NCBI GenBank assembly: GCA_021018815.1
Contig: JAITYX010000086.1
Location: forward strand, 124,001 to 188,000
From: Talinum fruticosum
Taxonomy: Eukaryota; Streptophyta; Magnoliopsida; Caryophyllales; Talinaceae
Direction of reading: 5' to 3'
DNA length: 64,000 nt
Below the pieces are notes generated by a model. That model made no database searches, was not told the origin of the DNA, and saw nothing but the letters and a program-made list of their open reading frames with translations. The number at the start of each line of letters is the position of its first letter. The first letter of the stretch is position 1. Of this stretch, positions 47,010-59,141 are shown in pieces. Both the position numbers and the translations under genes were made by a program.

Positions 47010-47853
47010 CTTTCATTCTTAGAAAGATTAGTTCTTTTCCCTCGGATATCAAAAACCTCCCTCTCCTATTTGGAGCTCTTCTCTCCAATGTCTTTATTCA
47101 TTATGAGCTTAAGCTTCTTGAAAAATTTCTCCTGCTAACTATTCTTATCCGGTATGATGAGTTAAGAAATCTTAGATACTAGGAAACTTTAGCTAGGGTT
47201 TGGACTCACTTATCCAAGATGACTTAGCCATCTCCTCCACCTCTTCTTTTGACCCATGGTCCATTTAAGTCGAGTTCTTATGCTGAGAATTTTAAGAAAC
47301 CGGCTTCTCATTTTTCCTTCCTTGCCAAAGAATTCAAGGATACCTTACATTCACTCAAAAGTTTCATCCCTCTCTTTCTTCAAATGTATGAAGCTCTACA
47401 AAAGAGTTAGTTGAGCCTAAAGCTCTCATGAAAAATCTAACGGATATAGTTCAGGGTGCTTAGATCAACCTCACGCAGCTTTCTGTAGCAGCAAGAAGTA
47501 GAAGAAGAGGACATTTTGTTTTTGGATTTCGGCACTTGCATTCTCATGCCCAAAGGAACCCTCGCCATTGATTAGGAGAAAAAAACGAAAGTGAGAAAGA
47601 TGGATTGAATGAAAATTAAAAAACTTAAATCTCATCCCTTCGCAATCGAAGGGAGGTCCTTCAAAAAAGGAATTATCCCCGCTTAACATAATCTACTGTA
47701 ATGGAAAAAATTTCGTTTTCACGCTCCAAGAAGATTCCTTTGATGATTCTTCTAAAGAAGATGGCACCTTAGAGACTCGAGAGGGAAAAGAGGAAGCAAG
47801 CCCAACCAAAGCCTTCAAAGGATGCTTAAGTAGAAAAAGCGAAGGACTCAACT

Positions 47854-47936
47854 GAAGAAGAAGAAGAAGAAGAAGAAGAAGAAGAAGAAGAAGAAGAAGA
47901 AGAAGAAGAAGAAGAAGAAGAAGAAGAAGAAGAAGG
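47854..47936 (+). repeat. (GAA)n run, about 27 units
   Basis: An uninterrupted GAA tract near the end of the copia C 3' ORF; in frame it would code for polyglutamate. Copia A has a much shorter run at the same place (about 26535-26570). Confidence 0.95.
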
Positions 47937-48060
47937 GCAACATCAATTAGTTCGTCGTTAAGAAGTCGAACTCAACCTTCATAGAGAGCCTTTTCTTCTC
48001 ATCCACCTCCTTAATTTCCATCTTTTTCTTTTCTTTGTCCGACATTATCTTTCTCTCCTT

Positions 48061-48517
48061 ATTCTTTTTTGATGAAATGCATTAAGGGTAGAAGAATATG
48101 TGTTTTGGTGAACTAAGGGAGAGTTCACATGTTTAGGAAGAGAAATTTTAATTTCATTTATTTTTTTCTTTGTATATATTTTGCTCGAGTGAGTGAAGTA
48201 TTTCATTTGATTATTTATGTTTGATTATTATTTAACAATTCATTATTTGTTTTGTTCTACTTTAATACTCAAATTTATTGACGTTACTCTGATACTCAAA
48301 ATTTATTATCTTATTTAGTTTTGATACTAAGAGTTTAAATAAATATCTTACTTGATCTTAAACTCATAATATAATTTTAATTTTTTTATAATACTAAAAA
48401 TTCTGGGTTTTTCTCTAATACTTACAAAATTTCAATACTATTTCTATAGTTCCTGATATTGATGAATTTCTATAAGTCATTATTTAGATTGAATGTCTTT
48501 CATCAAAAAGGGGAGAT
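48061..48517 (+). other. 3' UTR and PPT of copia C
   Basis: AT-rich non-coding sequence. AAAAAGGGGAGAT directly precedes the LTR and follows a GTCTTTCATC phrase also seen before copia A's PPT (near 32050). Confidence 0.75.
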
Positions 48518-50078
48518 TGAAAACTCAGGTATGTGCTTACTTATTTTAAATTGAAGACATTCATCTAAGTTTAGGATTAACCAAAATGCATCCAAATGAA
48601 ATCCACAAGATAAAGTCTTTTGGTATAACATTCATTAATTTTATATGACTTATCCATGACTAACCCAACACTTAGATCTTAAAAGAATACTATAAAAGTC
48701 TTAAACTCATTTCTACTTCGGGTAGTAGAAAGTGACTCAGTCATATTAAGTAAGCCTAATCGATGAGTTATTCGGTTCTCATAAACTTACCCACTCAGTA
48801 TAACTCGGACATTAAGTTTGCTAAAGTATTTTTCACATTTATCATGTCACTTTTAAATTGTCAATTTTCATGAAATGAACTAGAATTAATTGTGTTAATT
48901 TTACTTAAGCCGATTCACTACATGCAATTATTTAGACTGGAAAAAATAAAAAATATCTAAATAAGTCATACATCCATTATGGTTGAACCTCTTATTTATG
49001 AGTTTGAAGACATCTAGAACTTGAATATATTGAATATTAGACTTGAAAATTTTTCAGATTTATAGATTAAGGATAATTAAACTTTAAATAATTCATTTAG
49101 ACTAATTTTAATCTAATTAAGGATCAAAGTATTCTTATATTTTGAGAACCATTATTTAAGTTATTTTTACAGATTTTTTAAAGTTGATTAATCTCAAAGA
49201 AAAGAAAAAACAAAGGCTTAATAAACGTTGAAGATCCGCATATAGAAGAGTCGGAAAACTCGGAACAACTCGGATCGAGTTGACAGGCTCATTTGTTACC
49301 GTTTTGGACAATATCTTATTTTCAAGTCTGAGAAGCTTCTCTATCTAAAGTTTAAGTTTTCTACAGATTTTGGAAGCTAGGAGTTATGCTCAATGACTAT
49401 TTCAAGATGGTCCAAAAGCCGAGTTCTCGGACTATCCGTTGTAATAACTAGTTGAACCAGCTTCTTCCAAGCTAAAGACTCAACGACTTTATCTTAAAGT
49501 AAACTATATAAAGAAGCCTTAGTACAAGATTGTAACTATTGGAAAATACACGAGCTTAACTGATTATGCACTTCTAGGTGGCAACTCATACTTTGTAATT
49601 TTACTCTTTATAAACTGTAAAACTTAGTGAGAAAATCATATAATCAATCTTTATTCTTCAAACACTTTTCTCATTTCCCTTCACTGAGTTGATAACATAA
49701 CTTTATCTTAGCTTCCCAAGTTGGTAAGAGAACTTCAACTTGAAAGTATTAGGTCAGATAAAGAATTTCTCGGCCTAGGAAAATTGTAGCATATTTGTCT
49801 AAGGGAATAAATCTAGGTAGTCATAATCTTTGTAATTGAGAATTCAATTACTGGATTTTGACTTGGTATTTGGACTAACATTGTCCGAGGTTTTCTACCC
49901 AAGAAGGTTTCCTCGTTATACTACTTATCTTTTATTTCATCTCTTTACTTAGTCATTCTAGATTCAATTTACCTTTATGAGTAGTTAGTTCTTCAAAATT
50001 TCAAATTTTCAGAAAAATCCTTCAACACCGTATTCACCCTCCGCTCCGGGGTAATTTACTTCTTTGATTGAACTTTCG
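48518..50078 (+). repeat. 3' LTR of copia C (diverged)
   Basis: Starts TGAAAACTCAGG after the PPT and ends near AACTTTCG, where the family has AACCTTCA. It keeps the family landmarks in order: a TATA-like CTATATAAAG (49504-49513), AAGGTTTCCTCG near 49905, and the CACCCT...GGGGT end phrase near 50030-50055. The hairpin is mutated (near 49125). Confidence 0.8.
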
Positions 50079-51550
50079 CTCCGATCCTACTTGTTGGGAA
50101 AACTATAATGGAGGCCAATACTATAACCCAAAATCCGATATGCCGAATCAATATAATAGATTAATAGAACATACTTTAATCTATGATTGGCATCGATCTC
50201 CTTGAATGGCATGCTTAGGTCTTTCACATCTACACGAATCAATATAGATATGATTATTTAGATTGTTAGCTTTCTATGAAGATTTGTAACTCTATATACG
50301 TTGATTGGCTAATTGCTGCAAAATTGTGTGTACAATACAAGCCAAGGAGTGGGTTAGCAACGTTAAAAATAATCTAAGCCACGTTTTTAACCAACTTTTT
50401 CTCTTTTTAACCAATCTTAGCAGAATATTAAAATACTCAATTACGCAACAAATTTGATTTTAAGGGGTAGATGGATGTGGTGTGAACATTATTACATTAC
50501 TAGAAAAAGGGAGACGGGAAATTGAAGTTTGGCTCGGGGTAGTTCTACACATGATTTGTTTTTTTTTTTTTTTGGGTGGGCAGAACTATTTCTTGATGGA
50601 TGCTATTAATTTCAAAACAAATACATTTTAAAATGTGGAATATTAATTTCTGTCTAGTTATTGAAATAACTTTATAGTTTTTATTAAAATTTTGAACTTC
50701 TTTAGTAAATAAGTAACTTCTTACAGTATATTTGTTTGCAAATTAATATATGATACATATCAATTAAAAATTATTAATTATTAATTTACAATAATCATAC
50801 CCAAATAATATATAACTCATTGTAATCACAAAAAATGTAATAGTTCATTTTGATGTAATAGCATTTAAACAACTTTATAAATATATTTTTTAGCTTAATT
50901 ACAACTAAACCATAATTATAGGAACCAATTCAGCATAGTTTAGCACGATTTTATATGTTTTAACATGATTCAATGTAATTGAGTATGTTTCATCATAACT
51001 CCATATGTTTCAGAATGGTTCACCATGTTTGAGTAATATGTATCAATAAGTACTTTACTAGAAGTTTAAATGAACATGCCTATTAGCTTTATATGACTTC
51101 CTTATGTTGGGTTTGACTGTATGCCCCTTTATTGTTTGGCAATTGAGTTTTTTTTGTTTGTTTTAAGCTCACATTATGGTGGAGGATATTTTAATACATT
51201 ACTCGATGGAATGATGATCATTTCACGAGTAACTCGTAAAGGGCCTATTTGGACCCTAGAAAATATGAAGTAAAGAAGAAATGTTTGGAAGATGATTTCG
51301 CTTCCCATATTTGGTTTAAACAAAGTTTCAAATTTAAAAAGATAAGAGCGAGAGTTCAATGGAAACAAGATAAAAGATCATGTAACTAACCTCACAAAAC
51401 ACGTGAGGAAAAGTTTAGGAAAAATATTTCACGAGTAATCCTGCATCTTAGCATTGATATTTGGTCATGCCTATCTTACGCAAATCTTTCTTACACTCGG
51501 GCATATATTAAACCATACATCCCTCTTTATGCCTACATTCATATTTGAAT
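50079..51550. other. AT-rich spacer without recognised genes
   Basis: No coding region or complete repeat identified. ACTAGAAAAAGGGAGACGG at about 50502 resembles part of a CACTA terminus, but no partner was found. A 13-bp direct repeat, ATTTCACGAGTAA, lies at 51220-51232 and 51426-51438. Confidence 0.5.
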
Positions 51551-52480
51551 ATGCTTTGCAGTGAACCTTTTTAATTTTTGAATGAATCTTTTTAATTGTG
51601 CAGTGAACCTTTTCACTTTTTATATTTTGTGAATTTTGAGCACCCCGAGAGCCTGAAAAACCTTACTCTAATTATTTGCTACTTATTTTTAAAATTCAGT
51701 TGACTTTTTTTGGTACTAACTTAAGAAATTTGTCTTTTTTTTTTAGAGTACACATGTTTCATTAAGTACATGAAGATGACGTTAATGGCAAGAATGTGTA
51801 AGAAAAAAACTGATTCAATCATAATAGATCAGCTCATTTAACTATAAAATTTCAGGGAAGTCTTATCAAGATAGGTTAAGGCAAAACTTTGGAGATGAAA
51901 AAAGGAGTTGAAGTAAGGAGATAAAGTCAAAGGTTGATTACAGATGTTAGGGGTAAGGTTTGGTGGTTTAACCTTCAATAAATAAATAAATATATATATA
52001 TGCTAAGATTGCCAAGTTTCATTTAGTTAAAAATACAAATGCCAGGTTTTATTTTGTTATTAAAAATTCAAAATTTTTTAAAAAAGCACAACCTATTATA
52101 AGAAGAATCATAGTAATAAGTTCTCTTTTTTTTAAAATTATTTCATTGAACCTTTTTAGTTTTATAGTGAATTATTTTAGTTATGCAGTGAATTTTGGTC
52201 TCAAATACATAAATATAAAAATATTTTAAAAACACAACCTATTATCGGAAGAACCATAATAATAGATTCTATTTGTTTAATAATTTATTAGGAAGACATC
52301 AAATTTTAAGTGAAATTATTTGATTAAAATTAGTAAATGTTAGATCTCGAATGTGAATTTATAAGTTCACAAAATGAACCTTTATATGTATATTTAATGA
52401 ACTATTATGTATATTTCATGAACTGTTTTTTAAAAAAATGATGAACATTTTATTAAAAATGATTAACCTTTTTAGGGTGC
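51551..52480. repeat. degenerate short-repeat region with GTGAACCTTTT motifs
   Basis: Motifs like GTGAACCTTTTTA recur at about 51560, 51600, 52145, 52375 and 52445. A block CACAACCTATTAT...GAAGAA occurs twice (about 52088 and 52231), spaced about 145 bp. It may be a decayed MITE or Helitron remnant; I could not assign it. Confidence 0.4.
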
Positions 52481-52917
52481 GTATCTAGCACTATATGACC
52501 TGGTGCATAATGGACATATTGCCTACCTTTTCTGTCTCTATCTCCCTCTCCGTCCCCTTCTCTTTTATTTTTGCTCAATATATAGGCTATTGGATTGAGT
52601 CAAAAGCCTACCGAGGCATAAAAGGTTCCGATTAGAGCGAGAACCGTAACAAACAAGGGACATATTAACATCTTGATTAAAAGCTGTATTGTTTTGAATA
52701 GTGAAATTACTTTTCCAATCCTCGAACTATAATCTTCTTATGGGATTTTAAGTACGAGGTTAGACAAAACATATCACAAATTTGAATGAATTGTTTTGTT
52801 TTGGGAAGGAGGGAGAGAGAGGAAAACCTAAATTTGAAATGAGGAATTTGAGGAGTACAAAACCCATATATGACATAGATGAAAGGTGGATGATGTAGTG
52901 CCACCCACCTTTTACAC

Positions 52918-53104
52918 ACTATTTGGATATAAGAGGGGAAGGGAGGGGAGGTTAATCAAGGGGAGGGGAATGGAAGAGAGGGGAAGTGGGGGTAGAGGAG
53001 ATACATTCCCTTTGTTTGAATTTAAAATTGAGGGGAATGGAAATTTCCCAATATTCCTTTGTTTGAATTCACAAAAAGAAAGGGGATGAGATGAGAAGGA
53101 ACAT

Positions 53105-53186
<82 letters not shown>

Positions 53187-53924
53187 TTTAAATTAAAAAT
53201 AATAAATTTATATTTAATAAAAGGAACTCATTCACTCTAACAACGTTCCACCAAAAAAAGATTTACTTTTTTAATAATTATTTTTATATATGTAAGGTAT
53301 TACCCAAAATAAAATAAATAAACAATCAAATAATATAAGCACTTAAAATAAAAGAGTAAATAATCAAAACTAGGGTAACAGTAAAGATATTAATGTCCAC
53401 ATATATATTGATAGTGATTAACATATATATCATCTATTTTATTAATCATAACTGAGAATTCGAAAAAGGTACTTTAGCTGAATTAGAATAGCAATACAAC
53501 CCTATTATTGATAATATGAATTAGAATAAAATAACTAAAAGGAATTTTTAAAAAAAGGTGCGAGAACCATTAACCTGGATGACGATATAAAATATAAGTA
53601 CAACTCTAATGTTGATTTATTTATATATAATTACTTTAGAGAGGAGAAAAAGAAAAAGAGAATTTTGGAGAGAAGTAAGCAAAAATAATATAATAATAGA
53701 AATGGATGAAATAGAACTAAAATTAATATAAAAATAATTTTTATTAGTTATTTTACTTCCTCTCCACTTCCTTCACCCTCAACATAGAGGAGAATGAAAT
53801 AAGGTTAAAAGAGGGGATGGTTCCTCCACCTTCACCCCCTTTTTATTTCCTAAACAAGGGGAAAAGTAGTTAATTATCTTCCTTCCCCTCTCTTCCCCTC
53901 TTTTAACTCTAGTCCAAACATAGT
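52918..53924. mobile_element. MITE-like element with GA-rich terminal inverted repeats
   Basis: The left end reads ACTATTTGGA, then AAGAGGGGAAGGGAGGGG. The inverted right end reads ACTATGTTTGGACTAG, then AAGAGGGGAAGAGAGGGG. The interior is AT-rich with an (ATT)n run and no coding sequence. Target duplication is unclear. A Mutator- or hAT-type MITE with long degenerate inverted repeats fits best. Confidence 0.6.
53107..53182. repeat. (ATT)n microsatellite
   Basis: About 25 uninterrupted ATT units inside the MITE-like element. Confidence 0.95.
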
Positions 53925-53993
53925 ATTAGATTCGAAAAGTATAATATTTTTTGTTGAACAAAATGAGGGATGATACTATATTTATATTCAAAC

Positions 53994-53994
<1 letters not shown>

Positions 53995-54088
<94 letters not shown>

Positions 54089-54089
54089 T
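53995..54089. repeat. (AT)n microsatellite
   Basis: About 95 bases of AT with one interruption (ATAC near 54061). The open frames crossing it are artefacts. Confidence 0.95.
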
Positions 54090-54179
54090 AGCAGTTGGGT
54101 AAACTTATTATATGAATGATATGTAGGATACTTATATGACATTACAATAATATAAGATAGTTATATATCATGTTTACAC

Positions 54180-55778
54180 AACTACAACAATGACTTTTAA
54201 TAACAAGCCTTTTACCAAGGGTTATAAAGAAAATTATTGTAAAAAATGAGGCGGTGACATTTTTATAATAATTTGAAAAAGGAACTCCCTTTTAACTACT
54301 GTTGCGAGAAAGAACTTTTGGCTTATAACAACGGTTCTTTATAAGAAGTGTTGTCGAGTCTTCATGCCTTCCGATATTTACTAAGGTTCTTAATAGAAAC
54401 TGTTGTCATAGGTCTAAAGTGCTTTGCCTATGACAACGAGTTCTTTATAGGAAACCTTGTCGTAGAATATTGACAATGGTTCTTTATAGGAATCGTTGTC
54501 ATAGGTTCTATTATTATGGTGTTCATATTTTTACCGTTTTTACTCATTCTTTGAAAATTTTTGACTCCATGGATGGTTCAGAATTACCAAAATATTTACT
54601 GTAAATTCATACGAATTTATGACAATTTTCTATACTTTTTGGTGAATTTTGGATAAGTAGATTTGTATTATGAATTTTTGAAGGAAATTGTTATGTTTTG
54701 GAAGTAGAATGTTTGGTTTAGGGGTTGAGACCTATGACAACAGTATTTTATTCGAACTATTGTCATAGGATGTTGACAATGGTTCATTATAGGAATCGTT
54801 GTCATAAGTCCTATTTCTACGGTGTGCGGGTTTTTCCATTTTTGCTCACTATTTGAATTTTTGTGATTTCATTTATGATTCACACTTTTTGAAATTTTAC
54901 TACAAATTCATATGCATTTATGGTAATTTGTTGTATTTGTTGGTGAATTTTTTATGAGTAGATTCTATGTTATCAATTTTTGTAGGAACCATTATCATAG
55001 GACATTGTTATAGGATATTAACAATGGTTCTTTATTAGAACTATTGTCATAAGTCCTATTAATACAGTGTGCATAAATTTCTCATTTTTTGTTTGAATTT
55101 TTTGACTCTATAGATGGTTCACAATTTCTGAAATTTTTTATTATATATTAATAGGAATTTATGGAAATTTGTGTGTTTTTGGGTGAATTTTAGATGAGTA
55201 GATCCTGTGTTATGAATTTTTGAAGGAAACTATTCTCTTTTGGAAGTAGAAAGTTTTCTTTTGTGGGGGGAGGGTGAGACCTATGATAACTGTTTTTTAT
55301 AGCAACCGTTGTTATAGGATATTGACAATGATTCTTTATAAGAACCATTGTTATAGGACCTATTACTATGATTTGCGAGTTTTCTCGTTTTTGGTCACTT
55401 GTTTGAATTTTTGTGTCTCCACGGATGGTTTAAAATTCATAAAATTTTTACTATAGATTCGGGTGAATTTATGGCAATTTTTCATATTTTTTGGTGAATT
55501 TTGGATTAGTAGATTATGTGTTATAAACTTTTGAAGGAAATTGTTTTATTTGGGAAGTAGAAAGTTCTGTTTAGGAAGGGTGAGACCTATGACAACAGTT
55601 CTTTATATGAACTGTTGTCGTAGGTTCTATTACTATGGTGTGTAGATTTTTCCTATTTTTGCTCACTTTATGATTTTTTATGACTCCATTGATGGTTTAA
55701 AATTCCCGAATCTTTTAGTGCAAATTAATATGAATTTATGGCAATTTTATGTACTTTTTGGTGAATTTTGGATAAGTA
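54180..55778. repeat. tandem repeats of about 240-310 bp with internal inverted motifs
   Basis: The phrase TTTTTGGTGAATTTTGGAT or a variant recurs near 54638, 54938, 55175, 55487 and 55755. Each unit also has a GGATGGTTCA-like phrase, a GAATTTATGGCAATTT-like phrase and modules that pair GACAACGGTTCTTTATAGG with GAACCGTTGTCATAGG. I count about five units. The block is cut at 55778 by a copia LTR. No coding capacity seen. Confidence 0.75.
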
Positions 55779-55845
55779 TGAAGGTTTACTCTTGGAGAGA
55801 CTTAGTCACCCTAGAGGGGTGGGGCTGAATAAGGTGATGAAGAAA
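55779..55845 (-). repeat. copia-family LTR, first 67 bp (interrupted)
   Basis: Starts TGAAGGTTTACTC and continues through the family phrase GTCACCCTAGAGGGG and a GGTGATGAAGAAA stretch. It then stops where a gypsy-like LTR begins. The remainder of this copia LTR is expected beyond the right edge of the window. Confidence 0.78.
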
Positions 55846-58800
55846 TGTAACACCCCAAAACCCACCCTAGGAGTATTATATCGCCAAAGTCCCTCACGAG
55901 GAACTCCCAAGGCTCATTCATATGTTGGCTTGACTTTTTAATTCCAACATAAAGGTAATAAGGGTAATTTCCCAAAAGAGTTCGAAAATTTTCTAAAAAT
56001 TTCAATAGGGTTCTATTTGTAATATGGACTATCCCTTAGGCATAAAACCTTAAAACCCTGCATAAAAACTATAACATAACTTAATGAGCCACACGCTTGG
56101 AGTATACAACTCAACGGCCGCACACCGGAGTCCAACCAATCATGCATTAAAACTTAAGACATTCTAAATGGTTCATGATACATCCGGTGCAAACTATATG
56201 AACAAAATTACAAACTACAATACTTCGAAATGCACGTCCACAACTTAAATCACTCAGCAAACAATAAACATCAATCAACAGGAATCCATAATATGCTAAG
56301 TAACGCACACACCTCCTTAGAGTGTACCTGCAACACTAGGAGGGAAAAGGGGGAAATTTGTGGGGCTGAGCAAACCACGAGCTCACCGAGAAAGTCTTTT
56401 AGTCTTGCAATAGAAATTCTTTACACATACTACTCATAATAATGAAATCGGTGAAAGTATAATAACGTAATACAAATCTAGATACTTTTCAATGGAATCT
56501 CCTGAAACCTCTTATACCTTAAAGATCATAACATTTTAATCATTCAAAAGAACGAACTCACAATCATTAACAATTCTTTTAGAAACGAATCAACTTTCCG
56601 GGGCTTTCATGGACTCGAATTAGCGCTTCATAATTCTATGGGGTACGACCCCAAACAAAGGCTCTCGGGACCTATCTTTTAGGAAGTCTCAGATTGGGCA
56701 TCCTGATACACCAAGACCCCTGTTAGAACCCTTCCCTCGAAGTTTCTCATAGGCCATCCTCACACTTGAGGACCCCTATAAGAACCTTTCGGTATGCTAA
56801 ACGATCCTAGCCAAGTCGATTCAAAATAATTTGCACATGATCATTCATCACGTTCTCATCGCATGACTTTCTCAAATATGTTTAACACAATGGAAGGCAT
56901 GACACCACGTGTCACCCTTATAAATTCACTTTCTCAAATAAGTTTCGTTTCTTTAGAACACATTCAAGTTCGGAAAGCATTTCTCAAGAATCATACTTAA
57001 GTAACGTTTTGCATAAACATTTGAACTCTTTTCAAAACTAACTTTTGAATACTATTTAGAATGAAATCACTTCATGCAAACATCTCTATACTAAGACTTA
57101 ACATTCCAAACTAGCACATTAACTAAGGGATTAACTCAAGTACTTCAATTCTTATATTCATCCATATGCTATTCAAGCAAGTCTCTTATTTTCCATATAC
57201 GTAATTCTTGCTTCACTCTGTTTTCAAAGTCACAATCAATCAATATAGATACCTATTCCCTTGATACTCCAAATTCCCGCTCCTTTCCTACATTCCAACA
57301 TTCGTATTCCTTAACTCAATTCATTTTTAAGCGCAACAAACTCAGCAACTAAAACTCCTTTGAGCCACAATAACCACAAGTGGTAAAACCATACATAATC
57401 ATAACCCATCATAATTTAGCCCAAATTGTCACAACTCGTCACAAACTACCATATTCAATTTGAACCCGCATATTGTATCTTCTTAATCTTTCCGTTCATT
57501 AATTTAGTTCACAAGAGCCACAATATCCACAAATAATTATAGCTTAACCCAAAGGTCGCAACTCTTCACATAATATCATCCTTACCTTAAATTCTTAGAT
57601 TATGTTCCCATATTATTATCCAAATCTTCCTTGCTCATACTTAGCTGTATAATTCTTATTCTCATTTCACCACTCAAATTCCCTTAGTTCCGCTTATCTT
57701 CAAGTTTAGTTCAAACTCAAGGATTGAGGTATATCTCTAACTTGATTTATCCTAACGACCGCTTTCTACCTCCATACCTTAATTATTCATTGATTGGGAT
57801 GCACTTCTACTCCACTTTTACTCCAAATCTAAAATTCACAAGATAATTACTTAGAATCCAACTCAAAACGTCGGGAAGTCATAAACGATTCAACTATCTC
57901 TTCAACTGATGTTCTACAACCGAAATCACAAGAACTCTAATGTCACTAACTTAACTCCCAATATCACCCATAAGGTCTTAATAATCTAATTCAATCGGAT
58001 TCTCTAACGACCCAATTCAGCGCCTTAATACTCAATCAGATTCTCTCAAGTTCTAATTCAACCCTAACTGCTTCCTATAGCACAATAATTCAATATTGAC
58101 AGCAAACATTCAATATTCAAAATAAATTCATTTGAGTTTCGAAATTACTAATAGTTTAGAATATAAGACTATCCACCTCAAAATTTACACTTTGGAATCT
58201 TATTTGGATGAATTTTAATTAGGGTCCTTACCTCGCCCTTCCTTTTGTTCATCTTTGTCTACCTGGTTCTAACTCGATCTCCCGTCTCCCATGCTAGGCT
58301 TGGTTCAGCCCCTCGCACGCTCCCACAGCTCGCTGGCCGCAACTTCCTTGTTCGTCGGCCACTTGGTTCCTCGTCTGCCGGCCACCGCTTCCTTTTTCGC
58401 CCGCCGCGGTTCCGTTTCACTATTCCCGCTCTTTCCTCGGTATTGGTCTCGGTCTCTCGTCTTTCACGCTCTCTGTCTCTACTTTGTTTCTGGTCCGCTC
58501 TTCACTCCCTCTTAGCTCATCGGTCCCGGCATTCTCGTCGTTCGGGTAGGCCTTTGGCCCTCTCTCGCTCTCGCGCTCTCTCCCTCTTACTCTCTCTTTC
58601 TCTCTGCTCTATTCTCCATCTCCTCTCTTTTTCCTCGTTTTCCCTGCTCTAGTTCTATTCCTCTTTTTCCTTGTTTTCATTGGGCTTCTTTTCTTTCCCG
58701 AGACCTTTTCTCTTTCTTTTCCACTTAATCCCTTTTCTTTCCTTTTGCTATGGCTTTTCCATACAATGCCACCACACCCTCTCTTGACACTACTCTTTTC

Positions 58801-59104
58801 CATAGCTTATCGAGCTCACCTAATTATAATAAAAATCATCTTAACTCTTTTTTTATAAGCATTATTCATATTAAACCCACATAGGTAGCATAAGCGGTCT
58901 CGGGTTCTATTTAGCTAGTCTTGCGGAAAATTAAGAGGACGAAATTGATATATTTTACTAATGATAGTTACGCAAATTAATAATAATTTGCTCAAAAAAA
59001 TTCACGAATATCTATCCACACATATATTTTAGTTTTTGACCCACTTGATTTAATTAATTAATTTAATTCATATAACTAACTAACCCAAAATTATGGGTCT
59101 TACA
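55846..59104 (-). repeat. 3' LTR of the LARD-like element
   Basis: In plus orientation starts TGTAACACCCC and ends GGGTCTTACA, next to the PPT. It contains a GC- and CT-rich block (58240-58640) like the one in the Tekay LTR. The open frames there (58245-58652, 58291-58515) are low-complexity R/S/L-rich translations and not genes. The rest is AT-rich and non-coding. Confidence 0.85.
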
Positions 59105-59141
59105 TTTCTTCCCCCTCAAAAGAATTTCGTCCCCGAAATTC
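59105..59141 (-). other. PPT and pre-PPT hairpin of the LARD-like element
   Basis: Minus strand: a CTTTTGAGGGGGAAGAAA purine tract directly before the LTR. Beside it GAATTTCGTCCCCGAAATTC (59122-59141) is a perfect 8-bp stem with a four-base loop. The Tekay element has a related hairpin at 11052-11071. Confidence 0.82.

Larger units (their letters stand above)
44927..48060 (+). pseudogene. copia C envelope-like 3' ORF, interrupted by a solo LTR
   Basis: Starts MTKRSLDVEATFE at 44927, positionally matching MPKRG of copia A. It continues with LDDKFFLSTKIIWVHNLNST-like and FCDYVYPSLGIEFYQNL-like residues. It is cut at 45588 by a solo LTR, resumes at 47010 (LLFGALLSNVFIHYELKLLE, SFIPLFLQMYEALQKS) and ends in a glutamate-coding GAA run. 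Stops are frequent. Function is unknown, as for the whole SIRE class. Confidence 0.65.
40650..50078 (+). mobile_element. copia element C, SIRE-like, 5'-truncated, older
   Basis: Plus-strand copia with the end of gag, protease, integrase, RT, RNaseH, the 3' envelope-like ORF (interrupted by a solo LTR), a PPT and a diverged 3' LTR. Open pieces are short and many, so it is the most decayed of the three. The gag begins mid-gene right at the edge of copia B's LTR, consistent with B having inserted into C. Confidence 0.85.

Noticed and set aside
45583..47014. TTTTA / CTTTC as target duplication for solo LTR D2
   Set aside because: Only three of five bases agree, so I left the duplication uncalled.
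50502..50520. ACTAGAAAAAGGGAGACGG resembling a CACTA terminus
   Set aside because: The leading CACT is not intact and no inverted partner or 3-bp duplication was found nearby.
53909..54142. Open frame with a long YI run
   Set aside because: Translation of the (AT)n microsatellite.
58245..58652. 135-residue R/S/L-rich open frame
   Set aside because: It lies in the CT-rich block of a gypsy-like LTR and is antisense to the element. Composition explains the open frame.
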